This document shows positions 44,305 through 54,206 of a stretch of 64,000 nucleotides of DNA, piece after piece. The notes below the pieces were generated by a model. The model had not been told where the DNA came from. It saw only the letters and a program-made list of their open reading frames with translations, and did no database searches. This DNA comes from PoT sp049331405 (GTDB lineage Bacteria; Planctomycetota; Planctomycetia; Isosphaerales; Isosphaeraceae). Position numbers and translations under genes: made by a program. Numbering within the stretch: the stretch's first letter is position 1; each line of letters starts with the position of its first letter. The stretch covers positions 2,108,001 through 2,172,000 of the forward strand of contig NZ_CP186274.1 in assembly GCF_049331405.1 (NCBI RefSeq). Direction: 5' to 3'.

Positions 44305-47300
44305 TTACTGGGCCACCGTCGGGATGCCCAGCCGCTCCTCCTCCTCTTCGAGGATGATGATCCGCGGGGTGACCATCAACATGAGGCTGGAGGTCGTGCG
44401 GCCGATGCCGATGTTGCGGAAGAGGCGGTTCAACATCGGGGCCTTCGACAGGACCGGCACGCCGAACTCGCGGCGTTCCTCATTGAGCCGCTTCACGCCG
44501 CCCAGGAGGACCGTACCACCGTCCGGCACCGTCACGGTCGTCTGCACCGTGGTGAAGTTGAACTGCGGGAGCTGGATGGTGCCGTTGATCGACGACGACT
44601 GGCCACCCAGACCGCTACCACCGACGGCCGCAGGCACGCTGATCGTGTTGAAGCCTTCGATGACGGTGAAGAATGGGCTGAGGGTCATTCGGACGTAGCG
44701 GCGGTCTGCCGAGACGACCGGGGTGACCGACAGATTGACGCCGTTCGGGAACGACTGGACGCTCGGGAAGAAGGCGACCGATCCCGGCCCGACGATCGGG
44801 AGCAGCGACTCGACGAAGTTGATCTGCTCGGTGTTCTGGATGAACGCCGGGGCACCGTTGAAGGTCGTGACCTTCGGGGCCTGCAGGATGTTCGTACGAG
44901 TGTCGCCCTGGGCGGCGGTGAGGAACAGGTAGACTTCGAGGTCGCTGAGGAACGCCAGGCCGAACGTGGCACCCGCACCCGGGGTCGCATTCGACGGTGC
45001 GATCAGGTCAGCTGAGCCCTGCGTGAACGGGATGGCCAGGTTGTTCGAGAAGCTGCCGATACCGCCAGCACTCGTACCGACCACCAGCGGGAGGACGTTG
45101 CCGAGCGAGAAGTCTCGAGCACCACTGACCGTGTAGACCGGGTTGGTGTTGCCCGTGGTACCGCCGCCCGTCGTTCCGCCGCTGCCGCCACCCACGCTGC
45201 CGCCGCCGCCGCCGAGGCCGCCGAGGCCGCCCGCGTTCTGGCCGCCGAGGCCGCCCGAGGAGCCGCCGAGGCCGCCCGAAGAACCGCCGCCGGTCGTTCC
45301 ACCCGAGGAGCCGCCGGTCGTGCCGCCGGTCGTGCCGCCGGTCGTGCCGCCCGTGGTGCCGCCGGTGTTACCCGTCGTGCCGGTGTTGCCCGTGGTCGGG
45401 AAGAGCGAGGAGCTCTGCACCGCGAAGGTGCTCTTCTTGCCCACGGTCTTCGAGAGGATGTCGAAGTCGAAGTCGACGCCGATCTGCTCGAAGAAGCTGT
45501 CGCTCAAGGTGATGAACCTCACCTCGATCGACACCTGCAAGTCCTGGAGCCGACGCAGCTGGCGGAGCAGGTCCGCGATCTGGTCGTGGATCTCCGCCGT
45601 GTGGCGGATGATCAGGCTGATGCTGAGGAAGAACGGGGTGATCGACCCGATCGGCCGGGCCGTGTCGAGGCCGTCGCCGCCGCCGCCGAGGCCGCCGCCG
45701 AGGCCATAGGCCGCGGAGTTGTCGGAGCCGGAGGGGTCGACGACCTGCCAGGTGCCGGGGGCGATGGTCGCCGTGATCAACTGGACCAGGGGGGTCATGT
45801 CAACCCGCGGGCGGTTGCCCTTCTGCCACTGACCGTTGCCGGAGACCGTCGGGCTGCCGCCGGCCGTGGGCAGAGACTGCAACTGCTGCTGGTACTGCTG
45901 CTGCGGATCCAGCGAGGCCGACTCCTCGGAGGGGTCGCCGTTCTTGAGCTTCAACGGGTCGAGCGGAGTCTTGTGCGTCGGCGGCAGGATCAGGTCGCCG
46001 ACATAGTAAGGCTTGGCATACGTCGAGCTCAGCGAGGCCTGGGGGCTCGTGATCATGAGCACCTCGTCCTCGACCTTGTAGTTCAAGCCCAGCGGCTGGA
46101 GCAGGAGCTTCAGCGCGGTCTTGAGCTTCACGTTCGAGACGTTGAGGGTCACCGGCGAGGCGGTGCTCAGGTCGACGTCGCTGAGGGCCTTCGGGTCGAG
46201 GACGATGTTCAGGCCCGTGTAGTTGGCCAGGAACGCGATCGCTTCGCCCAGGGGCTGGTTCTCCATGTTGAGGGAGACCGGGTCCTTGAGCTTGGCCTCG
46301 ATCAGGAGGGTGCTCGGGTCCTTCTTGATCTCGAGCCGGGCGTTCATCTTCAAGCGTTCACGCGTGAGGTCCCCAAAGTTCTTGGGCATCACGATGCTCT
46401 TGCTGATGAGCTCGGGATCCATGATGGACGCCGTGTCGACATCCTGGAGGGCCGCGAGGGCGCCCTCTTCCTTCGCACTCTTGTTCTCGAGGTCCTTCTT
46501 GTAGTGCCGCTCGGTGCGGGCCTTGAAGGCGATGATGGTGGCGGCGACCTCGTTAGGATCGACCTCCTGGGCCATCTTGGCGAACTTCTCGGCCTCCTCG
46601 TACTTGTTCTCGGCCATCGCCGTGGTGGCGCGGTCCATGAGGTACTTCATGCGGTCCTTCTTGGCCTTGTCGGCCTCGAAGATCCGGAGGCGCTTGTTCT
46701 CGATCTCCGCCTTGATGGTGGTGTCCTTCATCTTGAGGTCGAAGGCCACCTTGTCCTTCTTGGCGAGCTCGATGGCGACCTCGAGGCGTCGGATCATGGT
46801 CCGGGAGATCCCTTCGGGGAGCTCGGCGGCCTTGATCTTCACGGCCTTGAGGGTCGTCTCATAGATGGCGATCGCCTTGTCGGGGTCGACTTCCTGGACC
46901 CTGCGAGCCTCGGCGATCTTGGTGCCGACCTCGTTATTGAGCTTCTGGGCGGCGAGGGTCTCGGCGTCCTGGGCGATCGGGGCCCCGGTGCTGGCCTTGC
47001 CCGTCGGGTCCTGCGGAAGCTTGGCGAGCAGATCCTGCACCTTCTGCATCGTCGAATCGTCGAGCTGGGCGTTCGAGGCCTCGGTCAAGAGGGCTCGAGC
47101 ACGGCCCGCGTCGTTCTTGCGGAGGGCGTCGAGTGCCGACTCATACAGGCTGAGGGCACCGCCCTGTTCGGCCAGGGCGATCTGGGCCAGGACGTCCTCG
47201 GCTTTCGCCTCGACGCCAGTGCCACTCCCCTTGGCGTCGGTGGCCATCTGACGGGCCGCACCGTAGTTGCCGTCGTTGAGGAGCTTCTGGGCCTCGGCGA

Positions 47301-48732
47301 GGAGCTGCTCGCCGCGGTTTGCGGGGGCAGCGGCCGGGGCCGGTTCGGCAGCGGCAACCTGGGCCGGGGCGGCTTCAGGGGCCTGGGCCGGCATCAGTTC
47401 GAGAGCGGCGCCGTTCGCCGGGGCGGCGGCGGCCGGGGCGGGCTCAGCGGCGGGCAGCCCCTGAATCTCCCCGGCGGTGGCCTGGGCCTGGAGGACGCGA
47501 CCATCGACCTTGCCGGTCGGGGCAGCCATGGCCGCCATGCTCGCGGCAACCTGGGTCTGCTCCTGCGACTTGAGCCGTTCGGCCTCGGAGAACTTCGCGG
47601 CGGCCGCGACGTTCTCGCCGCGGGCGAGGAGCTCGTTCGCCTGACGCTCGACGATCGTGCTCGCCGGCTCGCCAGGAGTCGCGGTCACGACGTCCTTGCG
47701 GTTCGGGTCGAACGGAGGCGGCACCTGGCCGGCCTTGACCATGGAGATGTCGTGCATCACGGCCTCGGCACGGTCGGCCGTGAGCGACGGCACGACGTTC
47801 ATGCGGAGGGCACGCTTCGCCTTCGCCTCGGCCTGATCGATCTGGCCGTTGGCGAGCAGTTCGCGAGATTCCTGCACGAGCGAGTCGTACACGCCCTGGC
47901 TCGGGGCTTCCTTCGTCCCGCCCTTGCGGAGCGAGTCGCGACGTCGGAGGGCCCGCGCGGCGGCGGCGACCTTGTCCGGCGTGTCGTCGAACATCGTGTA
48001 GTAGAGGTTCCACGACTTCACGGTCAGGGCGAGGGCTTCGGCCTGCTCGAACTGATCTTTCTCGATCATCGCCCGAGCTTCCTTCAGCTTCGCCTTGGCC
48101 GTGCGACGGTCGTGCTGCTCGCCGACGGCCACGCTCGCGGCGACGGTCTTCGGGCGATTCTTCTCGATCGCCTCCGAGACCTTGTCCGGCGTGTCGTCGA
48201 AGAGGCCCCACTTCACGTCGAGCGCCCGGGCCTCTGCGACGAGCTTCGCAGCCCCGTCGTAGTTGCCGACCCGGAGTTGCTCGCGTGCCGACTGGAGCTT
48301 CCAGCGGGCCGTCTGCTTGCCGTCGGCGCTCGCCCCTCGCGGAGCGGCCGACTGCGGGGCCGACGGGTCGGAAGCCACCACCCGGCCGGAGGCGGGCACG
48401 GCCTCGGCGGTCGTCGCGGCGGGTGCCACGGCCGCGTCGGTCGCGGGCTGGGCCTTGGCCAGCGCGGCGAGGTAGGCGTCGAGGACGGTCTGCTCGCTGG
48501 CGGAGAGCTGGTCACGATACGCCTGAGCGGCGTTCAGATACTTCGTAGCCATCGGGAGCTGGCCGCTGTTGAACAGCTTGGCTCCGGCTTCGAGATAACG
48601 GCTGGGGGGCACCGGCGTGGCGGGTTTCGCTGCGGTCGCCGTGCCTGCGCTCTCACTCGGGGGGGCACCGATCGAAGTCGTTCCCCAAGCCCCGAGGATC
48701 AATAGGGTGGTGACGGTTCCAAGCCTTCCCAA
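44305..48732 (-). CDS. Very large secretin (type II/III/IV pilus outer-membrane channel)
   Basis: A 1475-residue protein; typical GspD/PilQ are 600-900. From a TTG at 48730-48732, with AAAGGAGG 5 nt upstream, it opens with a clean signal peptide (LGTVTTLLILGAWGTTSIGA). Earlier starts put this 49 residues inside. The N-terminal half is helical, with repeated motifs (twice FDDTPDKV) and coiled-coil-like Ala/Glu segments. A secretin N-domain (STN/N0-like) lies near 830-960, with LNMENQPLGEAIAFLANYTGLN. The C-terminal secretin core ends with VPDGGTVLLGGVKR and SSLMLMVTPRII. A Gly/Thr/Ser repeat (about 1111-1198) is inserted in the core. It probably forms the outer-membrane channel of the pilus-like system at 49907-56792. 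Confidence 0.92.
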   Translation of the reverse strand: MGRLGTVTTLLILGAWGTTSIGAPPSESAGTATAAKPATPVPPSRYLEAGAKLFNSGQLPMATKYLNAAQAYRDQLSASEQTVLDAYLAALAKAQPATDAAVAPAATTAEAVPASGRVVASDPSAPQSAAPRGASADGKQTARWKLQSAREQLRVGNYDGAAKLVAEARALDVKWGLFDDTPDKVSEAIEKNRPKTVAASVAVGEQHDRRTAKAKLKEARAMIEKDQFEQAEALALTVKSWNLYYTMFDDTPDKVAAAARALRRRDSLRKGGTKEAPSQGVYDSLVQESRELLANGQIDQAEAKAKRALRMNVVPSLTADRAEAVMHDISMVKAGQVPPPFDPNRKDVVTATPGEPASTIVERQANELLARGENVAAAAKFSEAERLKSQEQTQVAASMAAMAAPTGKVDGRVLQAQATAGEIQGLPAAEPAPAAAAPANGAALELMPAQAPEAAPAQVAAAEPAPAAAPANRGEQLLAEAQKLLNDGNYGAARQMATDAKGSGTGVEAKAEDVLAQIALAEQGGALSLYESALDALRKNDAGRARALLTEASNAQLDDSTMQKVQDLLAKLPQDPTGKASTGAPIAQDAETLAAQKLNNEVGTKIAEARRVQEVDPDKAIAIYETTLKAVKIKAAELPEGISRTMIRRLEVAIELAKKDKVAFDLKMKDTTIKAEIENKRLRIFEADKAKKDRMKYLMDRATTAMAENKYEEAEKFAKMAQEVDPNEVAATIIAFKARTERHYKKDLENKSAKEEGALAALQDVDTASIMDPELISKSIVMPKNFGDLTRERLKMNARLEIKKDPSTLLIEAKLKDPVSLNMENQPLGEAIAFLANYTGLNIVLDPKALSDVDLSTASPVTLNVSNVKLKTALKLLLQPLGLNYKVEDEVLMITSPQASLSSTYAKPYYVGDLILPPTHKTPLDPLKLKNGDPSEESASLDPQQQYQQQLQSLPTAGGSPTVSGNGQWQKGNRPRVDMTPLVQLITATIAPGTWQVVDPSGSDNSAAYGLGGGLGGGGDGLDTARPIGSITPFFLSISLIIRHTAEIHDQIADLLRQLRRLQDLQVSIEVRFITLSDSFFEQIGVDFDFDILSKTVGKKSTFAVQSSSLFPTTGNTGTTGNTGGTTGGTTGGTTGGTTGGSSGGTTGGGSSGGLGGSSGGLGGQNAGGLGGLGGGGGSVGGGSGGTTGGGTTGNTNPVYTVSGARDFSLGNVLPLVVGTSAGGIGSFSNNLAIPFTQGSADLIAPSNATPGAGATFGLAFLSDLEVYLFLTAAQGDTRTNILQAPKVTTFNGAPAFIQNTEQINFVESLLPIVGPGSVAFFPSVQSFPNGVNLSVTPVVSADRRYVRMTLSPFFTVIEGFNTISVPAAVGGSGLGGQSSSINGTIQLPQFNFTTVQTTVTVPDGGTVLLGGVKRLNEERREFGVPVLSKAPMLNRLFRNIGIGRTTSSLMLMVTPRIIILEEEEERLGIPTVAQ
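45310..45366 (-). repeat. 12-bp tandem repeats encoding Gly-Gly-Thr-Thr units in the secretin
   Basis: Runs of GTCGTGCCGCCG (about four to five copies) within the secretin gene. They encode repeated T-T-G-G. Adjacent sequence (45140-45400) is similarly GC-rich and encodes more G/S/T. Repeat number could change by slippage, which would alter the length of the loop in the secretin core. Confidence 0.7.
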
Positions 48733-49207
48733 CGCGACCTCCTTTCGCCACTCGCGGAGACGACCGCCGACTTCCCTGGCGACGGTCTCTGACATGCCTC
48801 CGCGGCGGGAGACGTAAATCCGGTGCATTCGCTTCAGCACGACATGAATCGTGGTCCGCGACTGCTTCACCCGCACTCGGGTAACGCGAGATTCAAGATG
48901 TGGTCACAATTGATGGCGCGGCCGAGAACGGTGAGAAGACGAGGCGGTGTAGTATCCGGAACGATGATTCCGGTCAAGCCGGTTTCGCAAGATTTTTCGA
49001 CGATGACCACTGAAGCCCACTCTCGCGATTGAAACGATTAAACCGCAAGCCGGACATGCGTGAGATCCCCGTCACTCTTGCAGCCTTTCGCCGCGATAAC
49101 GCATCGCAACAAACCGGCACACACACTGGATCCATCATAATCGGAATAAATTAACGGAAGGTTGAACGGATGACCGGAATATCCGTCAAAATCCGATCAT
49201 CCCGACC
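48733..49207. other. Intergenic region upstream of the secretin gene
   Basis: 475 bp. It holds the longer alternative starts of the secretin frame (48795, 48828, 48876) and an inverted repeat CCGGAA-CGATGA-TTCCGG (48956-48973). An AT-rich stretch near 49130-49170 is a plausible promoter region. No other gene seen. Confidence 0.45.
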
Positions 49208-49630
49208 CTATTTTTCATCAATCCCCTCGGATCGCCTCATCTTTCCCGAAGCATCCTCGTGGACATCCAGCCTCTCGATCCAGATGCGGGGGTCGTCGCC
49301 AAGATCCCGACCTGTCTTCGCCTTCAGGGAGGCGATGATCTCCCGGACTGCGCTCTGCCGCGCCCGCTCGACGATCCGATCGAGCCGCGATCCCTTGGCC
49401 TGTTTGGAGCCCGATGGGTAATAGTCCAGGACGCCTCGGAGGTACGACACGTCCGCGGGCCCCGGCGCGGCCGCCTTCAGCCTCATCTCCTCGAAGATCT
49501 CCGTCTGGCCCTCGGCGAATGCGACGAGGATGACGTTCCAAGAATAATCCACAAGAATGCACAAAAATATAAACAAAGCACTAATTCTTGTAATCCATAA
49601 ACAACAGCGTTTGGGATCGAAAGATGCCAT
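49208..49630 (-). CDS. Small single-pass membrane protein, unknown function
   Basis: A 140-residue protein from the ATG at 49628-49630. It has one N-terminal transmembrane helix (about 11-35, LWITRISALFIFLCILVDYSW) and a basic/helical extracytoplasmic part (SRLDRIVERARQSAVREIIASLKAKTG). A longer frame to 49711 lacks support. It is placed between the pilus inner-membrane genes and the secretin gene, so it may be a minor part of that machine, but a terminator separates it from the upstream genes. Confidence 0.6.
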   Translation of the reverse strand: MASFDPKRCCLWITRISALFIFLCILVDYSWNVILVAFAEGQTEIFEEMRLKAAAPGPADVSYLRGVLDYYPSGSKQAKGSRLDRIVERARQSAVREIIASLKAKTGRDLGDDPRIWIERLDVHEDASGKMRRSEGIDEK

Positions 49631-49823
49631 GATCGTGCCCCCCCGATTCTTCCGTGCCCTGCCACACACCCGGGGCCCCGATCGCGAGCGAGGGCCCTTG
49701 AAGCGGGGCATTCGACCGACGTTGATGCGTATGTCGGCGGATGTTGTCCGGACGTCGCGAGGTCCCTGCGTCGAGCGGCCGAGTACCCCAGATTGGCATT
49801 CCAGGCGCTCGGCCTTCGAAAGC

Positions 49824-49860
49824 GGACCGCCCCTCGAAGTGGAACCTCGAGGGGCGGTCC
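49824..49860 (-). terminator. Terminator of the PilM-PilO-PilP-like operon
   Basis: Perfect 14-bp stem (GGACCGCCCCTCGA / TCGAGGGGCGGTCC), 9-nt loop, 47 bp beyond the stop at 49907. On the minus strand it is followed by GCTTTCG, so the T-run is short. Confidence 0.7.
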
Positions 49861-49906
49861 AATCAATCGGCCTGGGTGCAAGGGCGCGGCTGCCGGAGGA
49901 TCGCTC

Positions 49907-51922
49907 TCAGCGACCGCGACGACCACCACCGCCGCCGCCGCCCATCATCATCATCATGCTGCGGGAACCGCCGCCGCTCCCCAGCGAATTCTCTCGCTTC
50001 TTGCCGCTCTCATCGAGCTCCCGCTTGTAATTATCCGAGATGGTCTTGCGGACGTCATCCTGGAGGTCGTTCGACTGCTTCCGGAGGACGACAGTGCCGT
50101 CGGGTTGGAACAGGAGGGAGAGGGCCGGCTCGTCGATGCGGCCGGCCACGTTCAGGTCCTTCGGGATGGGGAGGCTGCCCCCCGTGGTGTCGAGGACGAG
50201 GGAGCGGCTGTCGAAGTCGAGCGACTTGGCCTTCTCCTTGGTCCCGTCGGTAGACGGGATGCGGGCCGAGGTGGTCTCGCCGATGAAGTCGCCGGGGCCG
50301 GCGTCGAATGCCTTGACCACGGTGAACCCGTCCGTCGGATCCCAGCGCGTGACCTGGAACTGGACCGCCTCGCCGCGACGCCCAGGGCCCTGGGTCTTGT
50401 GCATCGCATAGGTGGCGATGTCGGCCGGCATCCGGACGTCATTGGTGGGCTCGCTCCAGGGTCCCGTGAGCGTGGGGCTCGTCGTGTCGACGCCCGGGCT
50501 GACATCCTGGCGATTCCGGTTCGGATTGTAGACCACGAGCCGGAGACGGAAGCGGTAGGTATGGTCGGGGTCGATCGTGAAGTCGAGGGAGCGGACCATC
50601 AAGGTATCCGCCTGCTTGGTCTCGAAGTCGATCGTCTCGGTGGCACCACCTCCCATACCCATGCCCCCCATGGCCATGCCCATGCCCCCCATCGGGCCCA
50701 TCGCACCCATCTCACCCATCGGGCCCATGCCGGCCATCGCCCCGCCCATGCGGTTGCCCATGGCTCCCATGGGGCCCATCATGTTTTCCATGTCGCCGGC
50801 CATGTTCGGCCGCTCGATTTTCTTCTTCTCTTCGGGGACCAGGCTGGCGACGTGGACTCGCTCCCAGAAACCGGCCTTGAGGAAGGGCAGGGGATCGACC
50901 AGTGCGCCGATGCGCACGTCAGCGGGGGTCAGCTCTTCTTCTTCCTCGGGGAGGTTGTTGACGATCTCGGCGTTCTTGTTGCTGTCGACCGACTCCCAGG
51001 CGGACCAGTTGCCGTCCGCTTCGAGGACCTGGCGCTCGACCTCCAGCCCCTTGAAGTGGGGGTAAGCGATCTCGTTTCGCTTGAGAGCCTTGACATAGTT
51101 GTCGCGCAAGGTCTTGTAGTCGAGTACGCCCGTGATGGCGACCCAGCGGAGGCCCTTGCTGACTTCCTTCCAGGGGCCTTCTTTACCCAGGGCTTCCTCT
51201 TCCTTCTCGGCGGGCTTCTCCTCCGTGGCGCCCTTCTTGCCCGCGTCGACGAGTTGACGTTCCTTGCGCTTCTTCTCGAGCTGGTAAGCCTTCTCCTCCT
51301 CGGCCTCGATCTGCGCGGCACTCTTCTTGGAGCGGCGCCGGCCTCCACCGCCCACGCCCCCCATCGGGCCCATGCCCATGCCCATGCCGGGCATCATCCC
51401 CGCCATCGTACGCTGGCGGCTGCGCTGACGCTGCGGGGTGTTCTCTTCCTTGGTGGCGTCCGTCTCCTCGTCGAGGATGCGCTCGCCATTCTCGTCGAGC
51501 TCGTACACCAGGGCACGGCCGCGGCCGGGGAAGGCGTAGAGGTCGGACAGGGCGATGAGTTCCGGCGTGTCGCGGATGAGGCCCGCGCCCGGCTCATTGG
51601 TCACCCATGGGTTGGCAACCTTGTAGTTGTCGGCGACGAGGACGTTCTTGGTCTGCTCGTCGACCATCTTCTCGAAGTTGGGGTTCTTGATCTGCGCCTC
51701 TTCCAACTTCTGGAGGATGTCATCGGGATTCTGAGTGGTATTCAGGTTCCGATTCGCATCCTCGGCGGCCTTCGAGATCGCTTCCGGAGTCGTCTCGATC
51801 GTGGGGCGAGATATCGCGAGGAAGAGGAGCAGGACGCAGGTGACCGAGGCGAGCGCCATGACCACCTTCTCGCCATGGCGTAACGCCATGAGCTTGAGTT
51901 TTTCCGCAGACGCGTTGGCCAT
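49907..51922 (-). CDS. Membrane-anchored Met/Gly-rich protein in the PilP position
   Basis: A 671-residue protein with one N-terminal transmembrane helix (about 19-38, EKVVMALASVTCVLLLFLAI) and a large extracytoplasmic part. Two Met/Gly-rich low-complexity stretches interrupt it (about 170-193 and 372-424, with runs such as MGPMGAMG), and the C-terminus is again rich in Met and Gly (MMMMMGGGGGGG). The segment between them (about 230-370) is acidic and helical. A beta-rich domain lies at about 430-560. Sequence similarity to PilP is not visible; the label rests on operon order (PilM-N, PilO, this, secretin) and topology. Ends with its own terminator. Confidence 0.65.
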   Translation of the reverse strand: MANASAEKLKLMALRHGEKVVMALASVTCVLLLFLAISRPTIETTPEAISKAAEDANRNLNTTQNPDDILQKLEEAQIKNPNFEKMVDEQTKNVLVADNYKVANPWVTNEPGAGLIRDTPELIALSDLYAFPGRGRALVYELDENGERILDEETDATKEENTPQRQRSRQRTMAGMMPGMGMGMGPMGGVGGGGRRRSKKSAAQIEAEEEKAYQLEKKRKERQLVDAGKKGATEEKPAEKEEEALGKEGPWKEVSKGLRWVAITGVLDYKTLRDNYVKALKRNEIAYPHFKGLEVERQVLEADGNWSAWESVDSNKNAEIVNNLPEEEEELTPADVRIGALVDPLPFLKAGFWERVHVASLVPEEKKKIERPNMAGDMENMMGPMGAMGNRMGGAMAGMGPMGEMGAMGPMGGMGMAMGGMGMGGGATETIDFETKQADTLMVRSLDFTIDPDHTYRFRLRLVVYNPNRNRQDVSPGVDTTSPTLTGPWSEPTNDVRMPADIATYAMHKTQGPGRRGEAVQFQVTRWDPTDGFTVVKAFDAGPGDFIGETTSARIPSTDGTKEKAKSLDFDSRSLVLDTTGGSLPIPKDLNVAGRIDEPALSLLFQPDGTVVLRKQSNDLQDDVRKTISDNYKRELDESGKKRENSLGSGGGSRSMMMMMGGGGGGGRRGR

Positions 51923-52246
51923 CGAGACAACTCCTCATCAAGAACGATGACTAGACGACTCGGGTCGTATCTTGGTGCGCCAGGGCGCTCTTGACCGAGA
52001 ATTCAACGAAAAGGTCGAAGGGTTTGAATCATCAGCGCGACTCACAAATCGATGACTTGATGAGTCGCGAATAGCCGGGGCGGATCGCCGAGGGATCGTG
52101 CCTCGGCTGGTCCTTGCGACCCCGGAGGCCGTTGGCCGCCGGAGTCGCCCGCACCGATATGGTGCCTCGACCGTCCTCAACGAGGGTCGTCGTGTCGCTC
52201 TCGCGACGGGCGACCCCAGGCCGACCCGGGAGGGCCTGGCCCGATT
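51923..52246. other. Intergenic gap inside the pilus-like operon
   Basis: 324 bp between the PilO-like and PilP-position genes. It contains two small inverted repeats (GCGACTCA...TGAGTCGC, 52037-52068; GCCGAGG...CCTCGGC, 52087-52107). No gene seen. The second hairpin could partly end the PilO-like transcript. Confidence 0.4.
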
Positions 52247-54040
52247 TCAAGGCTTGGCCGCAGGGGCGGCCGGAGTTGCAGGAGTTGCCGGGGCTGGTGC
52301 GGCTTCAGCCTTCGGGACCTCGTCCTTCTTCGCCGACTCGGCGGGAGCGGCCTCGGCCTTCGGGGCCTCATCCTTCTTCGCCGGGGTTTCGCCCTCGGCC
52401 TTGGGCGCTTCGGCCTTGGCTTCGTCAGGCTTGGCTTCCTCGGCTTTAGGTTCGTCCTTCTTGGCTTCGTCAGGCTTGGCCTCTTCAGCCTTGGGTTCGT
52501 CCTTCTTGGCTTCCTCGGGTTTGGGCTCTTCAGCCTTGGCCTCTTCGGTCATCGCCCCGTCCGCCTGGCTCTCTTCCACGGTGGGCGGCGGGGGCGGCGG
52601 GTTGTAGAAGCGGGCCTGGCCGTAAACCGTCAACTGCACGAGGTAGTAGTAGGGGTCGTGGATCGACTGGGCGAGGGCCCTGGCGGCTTCCTCTTTCTTC
52701 CTTTCTTCTTCCTTCTTATCCTTGCCACGGTCGGTCGCACGTTTGTCGACGCCCTTGCGCTCGGCGACGGTGCCACCGCCCATCCCGTAGGCTCCCATGG
52801 GGCCGCCCATCATGCCTTCCATCATGCGGTTGCCCATCATCGACATCGGGCCGCCGTAGCCGGCCATGGGGCCCATCCGACCCCCCATCATACCTTCCAT
52901 CCGACCACGGCCACCCATCATACCCATCATGCCTCGCATACCCATCATGCCCATGCCGCCACCGAACGTCATATTGGTGCCCTTCTCGGGCTTGACGACT
53001 CGGGCAGTGGGGCGGGCCATCTCGAACTCGACGACCTGAATGGTCATCGGGGAATTCTCGAGGGCGACGAGCAGGTCCTGGATGTGATCCTGGTGGATGA
53101 GCACCGAGAGATTGACGGGGATAGTCTTGTACTGATCATTTCCCCCTTCGCCGGCACCCTTGATGAAGTAGACGTCCTCGACGTCTTCGGGCTTGCCCGC
53201 ACCGCCGCCCATGCGGCCCATCATCCCTTCCATCATCCCGGCCATCGGGCCGCTGGCCGACGATTCTTCGGCCTCGGGCTCGGGGGCACCCGGCGCCCGG
53301 ATTTCCTCGGCCTTCTCGAGCTCTTCACCCTTGCCGATCGAGACCTGGTCCTGGGCGGTGGGGTTGCCCACCTCGAGCGTGTCGATCTGGCGGATGATCG
53401 CCGAGTCCCAGTCCTTGGCGGCCTTATTGACCTCGCTGACGACGTCGAGCATGGTGCGCTGGACCCAGAGTTTTTCCTGGGCGGCCCAGACCTTGCCGAG
53501 TTCGGGCGGGGCGTCTTCCTTGAACGCGGCCGGCTTCAGCAGCATCATCTCCGGGGGCGATGCGACGACGCCGGTCCCTTCGATGGGGTCGAACGGCCTG
53601 AACGACAGGTAGACGCTCGTCACATACTTCGGATACTCGGTGACGTAGTCGATGACCGCCAGCCGGACGGCGCTCGGGTCGACGTTCTCCGGCCACTTGC
53701 GGCCCCAGGCCTGGAACCGATCGGCCACGTTCTCGGGCCAGGTCAGCAGGCCCTTCTGGCGGTCGTAGAGCTTGCGCCAGGAGGCGTTGACGTCCAGGGT
53801 CAGGACGTTCGTCTGCTTGTCGACGAGCGGCTTGTATTGCTTGTTAGGGAGGACCCCGTTGGTGTACGCCTTGACGCCGGTCTCGGCTTGCTTGATCTCG
53901 TCGGTCTTCTTCTTGCTCGCCTCCTGGACGGGCCCCGAGCCCAGGGCATACGCGACCACGGGCAGGAGCGCCGAGATTCCGACGGCGATCCAGAAGCGAT
54001 ATTTGATCAGTTGCTTGAGGATTTCCTTCACTTGGTCCAT
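52247..54040 (-). CDS. PilO-like membrane protein with Met/Gly-rich and Lys/Glu/Pro/Ala repeats
   Basis: A 597-residue protein from the ATG at 54038-54040. A cytoplasmic tip (MDQVKEILKQLIKYRF) and one transmembrane helix (about 15-34) are followed by an extracytoplasmic helical region, the layout of PilO. Met/Gly-rich stretches lie at about 262-283 and 356-424. The last 100 residues (about 494-593) are tandem repeats of the type EEAKPDEAKKDEPKA. Between them is a segment near 305-345 (IPVNLSVLIHQDHIQDLLVALENSPMTIQVVEF), like the PilO ferredoxin-fold region in which small pairs of strands associate. The longer frame to 54346 starts inside the PilM gene and is not real. 166 bp separate it from the PilM-PilN gene. 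Confidence 0.72.
   Translation of the reverse strand: MDQVKEILKQLIKYRFWIAVGISALLPVVAYALGSGPVQEASKKKTDEIKQAETGVKAYTNGVLPNKQYKPLVDKQTNVLTLDVNASWRKLYDRQKGLLTWPENVADRFQAWGRKWPENVDPSAVRLAVIDYVTEYPKYVTSVYLSFRPFDPIEGTGVVASPPEMMLLKPAAFKEDAPPELGKVWAAQEKLWVQRTMLDVVSEVNKAAKDWDSAIIRQIDTLEVGNPTAQDQVSIGKGEELEKAEEIRAPGAPEPEAEESSASGPMAGMMEGMMGRMGGGAGKPEDVEDVYFIKGAGEGGNDQYKTIPVNLSVLIHQDHIQDLLVALENSPMTIQVVEFEMARPTARVVKPEKGTNMTFGGGMGMMGMRGMMGMMGGRGRMEGMMGGRMGPMAGYGGPMSMMGNRMMEGMMGGPMGAYGMGGGTVAERKGVDKRATDRGKDKKEEERKKEEAARALAQSIHDPYYYLVQLTVYGQARFYNPPPPPPTVEESQADGAMTEEAKAEEPKPEEAKKDEPKAEEAKPDEAKKDEPKAEEAKPDEAKAEAPKAEGETPAKKDEAPKAEAAPAESAKKDEVPKAEAAPAPATPATPAAPAAKP
52261..52560 (-). repeat. Tandem Lys/Glu/Pro/Ala repeats in the PilO-like gene
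   Basis: Imperfect repeats of about 33 bp encode units like KAEEAKPDEAK / KDEPKAEEAKP. They lie at the very end of the gene and encode a charged, unstructured tail. Confidence 0.7.
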
Positions 54041-54206
54041 GGTCGCGGCTGCCTTTGTAGGATGTTGAGCGAGTCCGGGGGAGGACCGGCCGGCGAGCGA
54101 CACGATCGCCGGCGTGAACCGATTGAGGTCGGGTGAGTATCGCCTGGAGTCGACTCGTCCCGGGAAAGCACAGGCGCCTCCCCGAGCCGGAACCGCAACG
54201 ACTGCC

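Noticed and set aside
45586..48705. Open frame of about 1,040 codons on the plus strand opposite the secretin gene.
   Set aside because: It is antisense to a well supported gene. The residues are biased (Gly/Arg/Leu/Asp-rich), as expected for frames mirrored from high-GC third positions. No domain or ribosome-binding site.
49793..51883. Open frame of about 700 codons on the plus strand, with His/Ala-rich repeats, opposite the PilP-position gene.
   Set aside because: The His-rich repeats are the reverse of the Met/Gly codons of the real gene; no ribosome-binding site.
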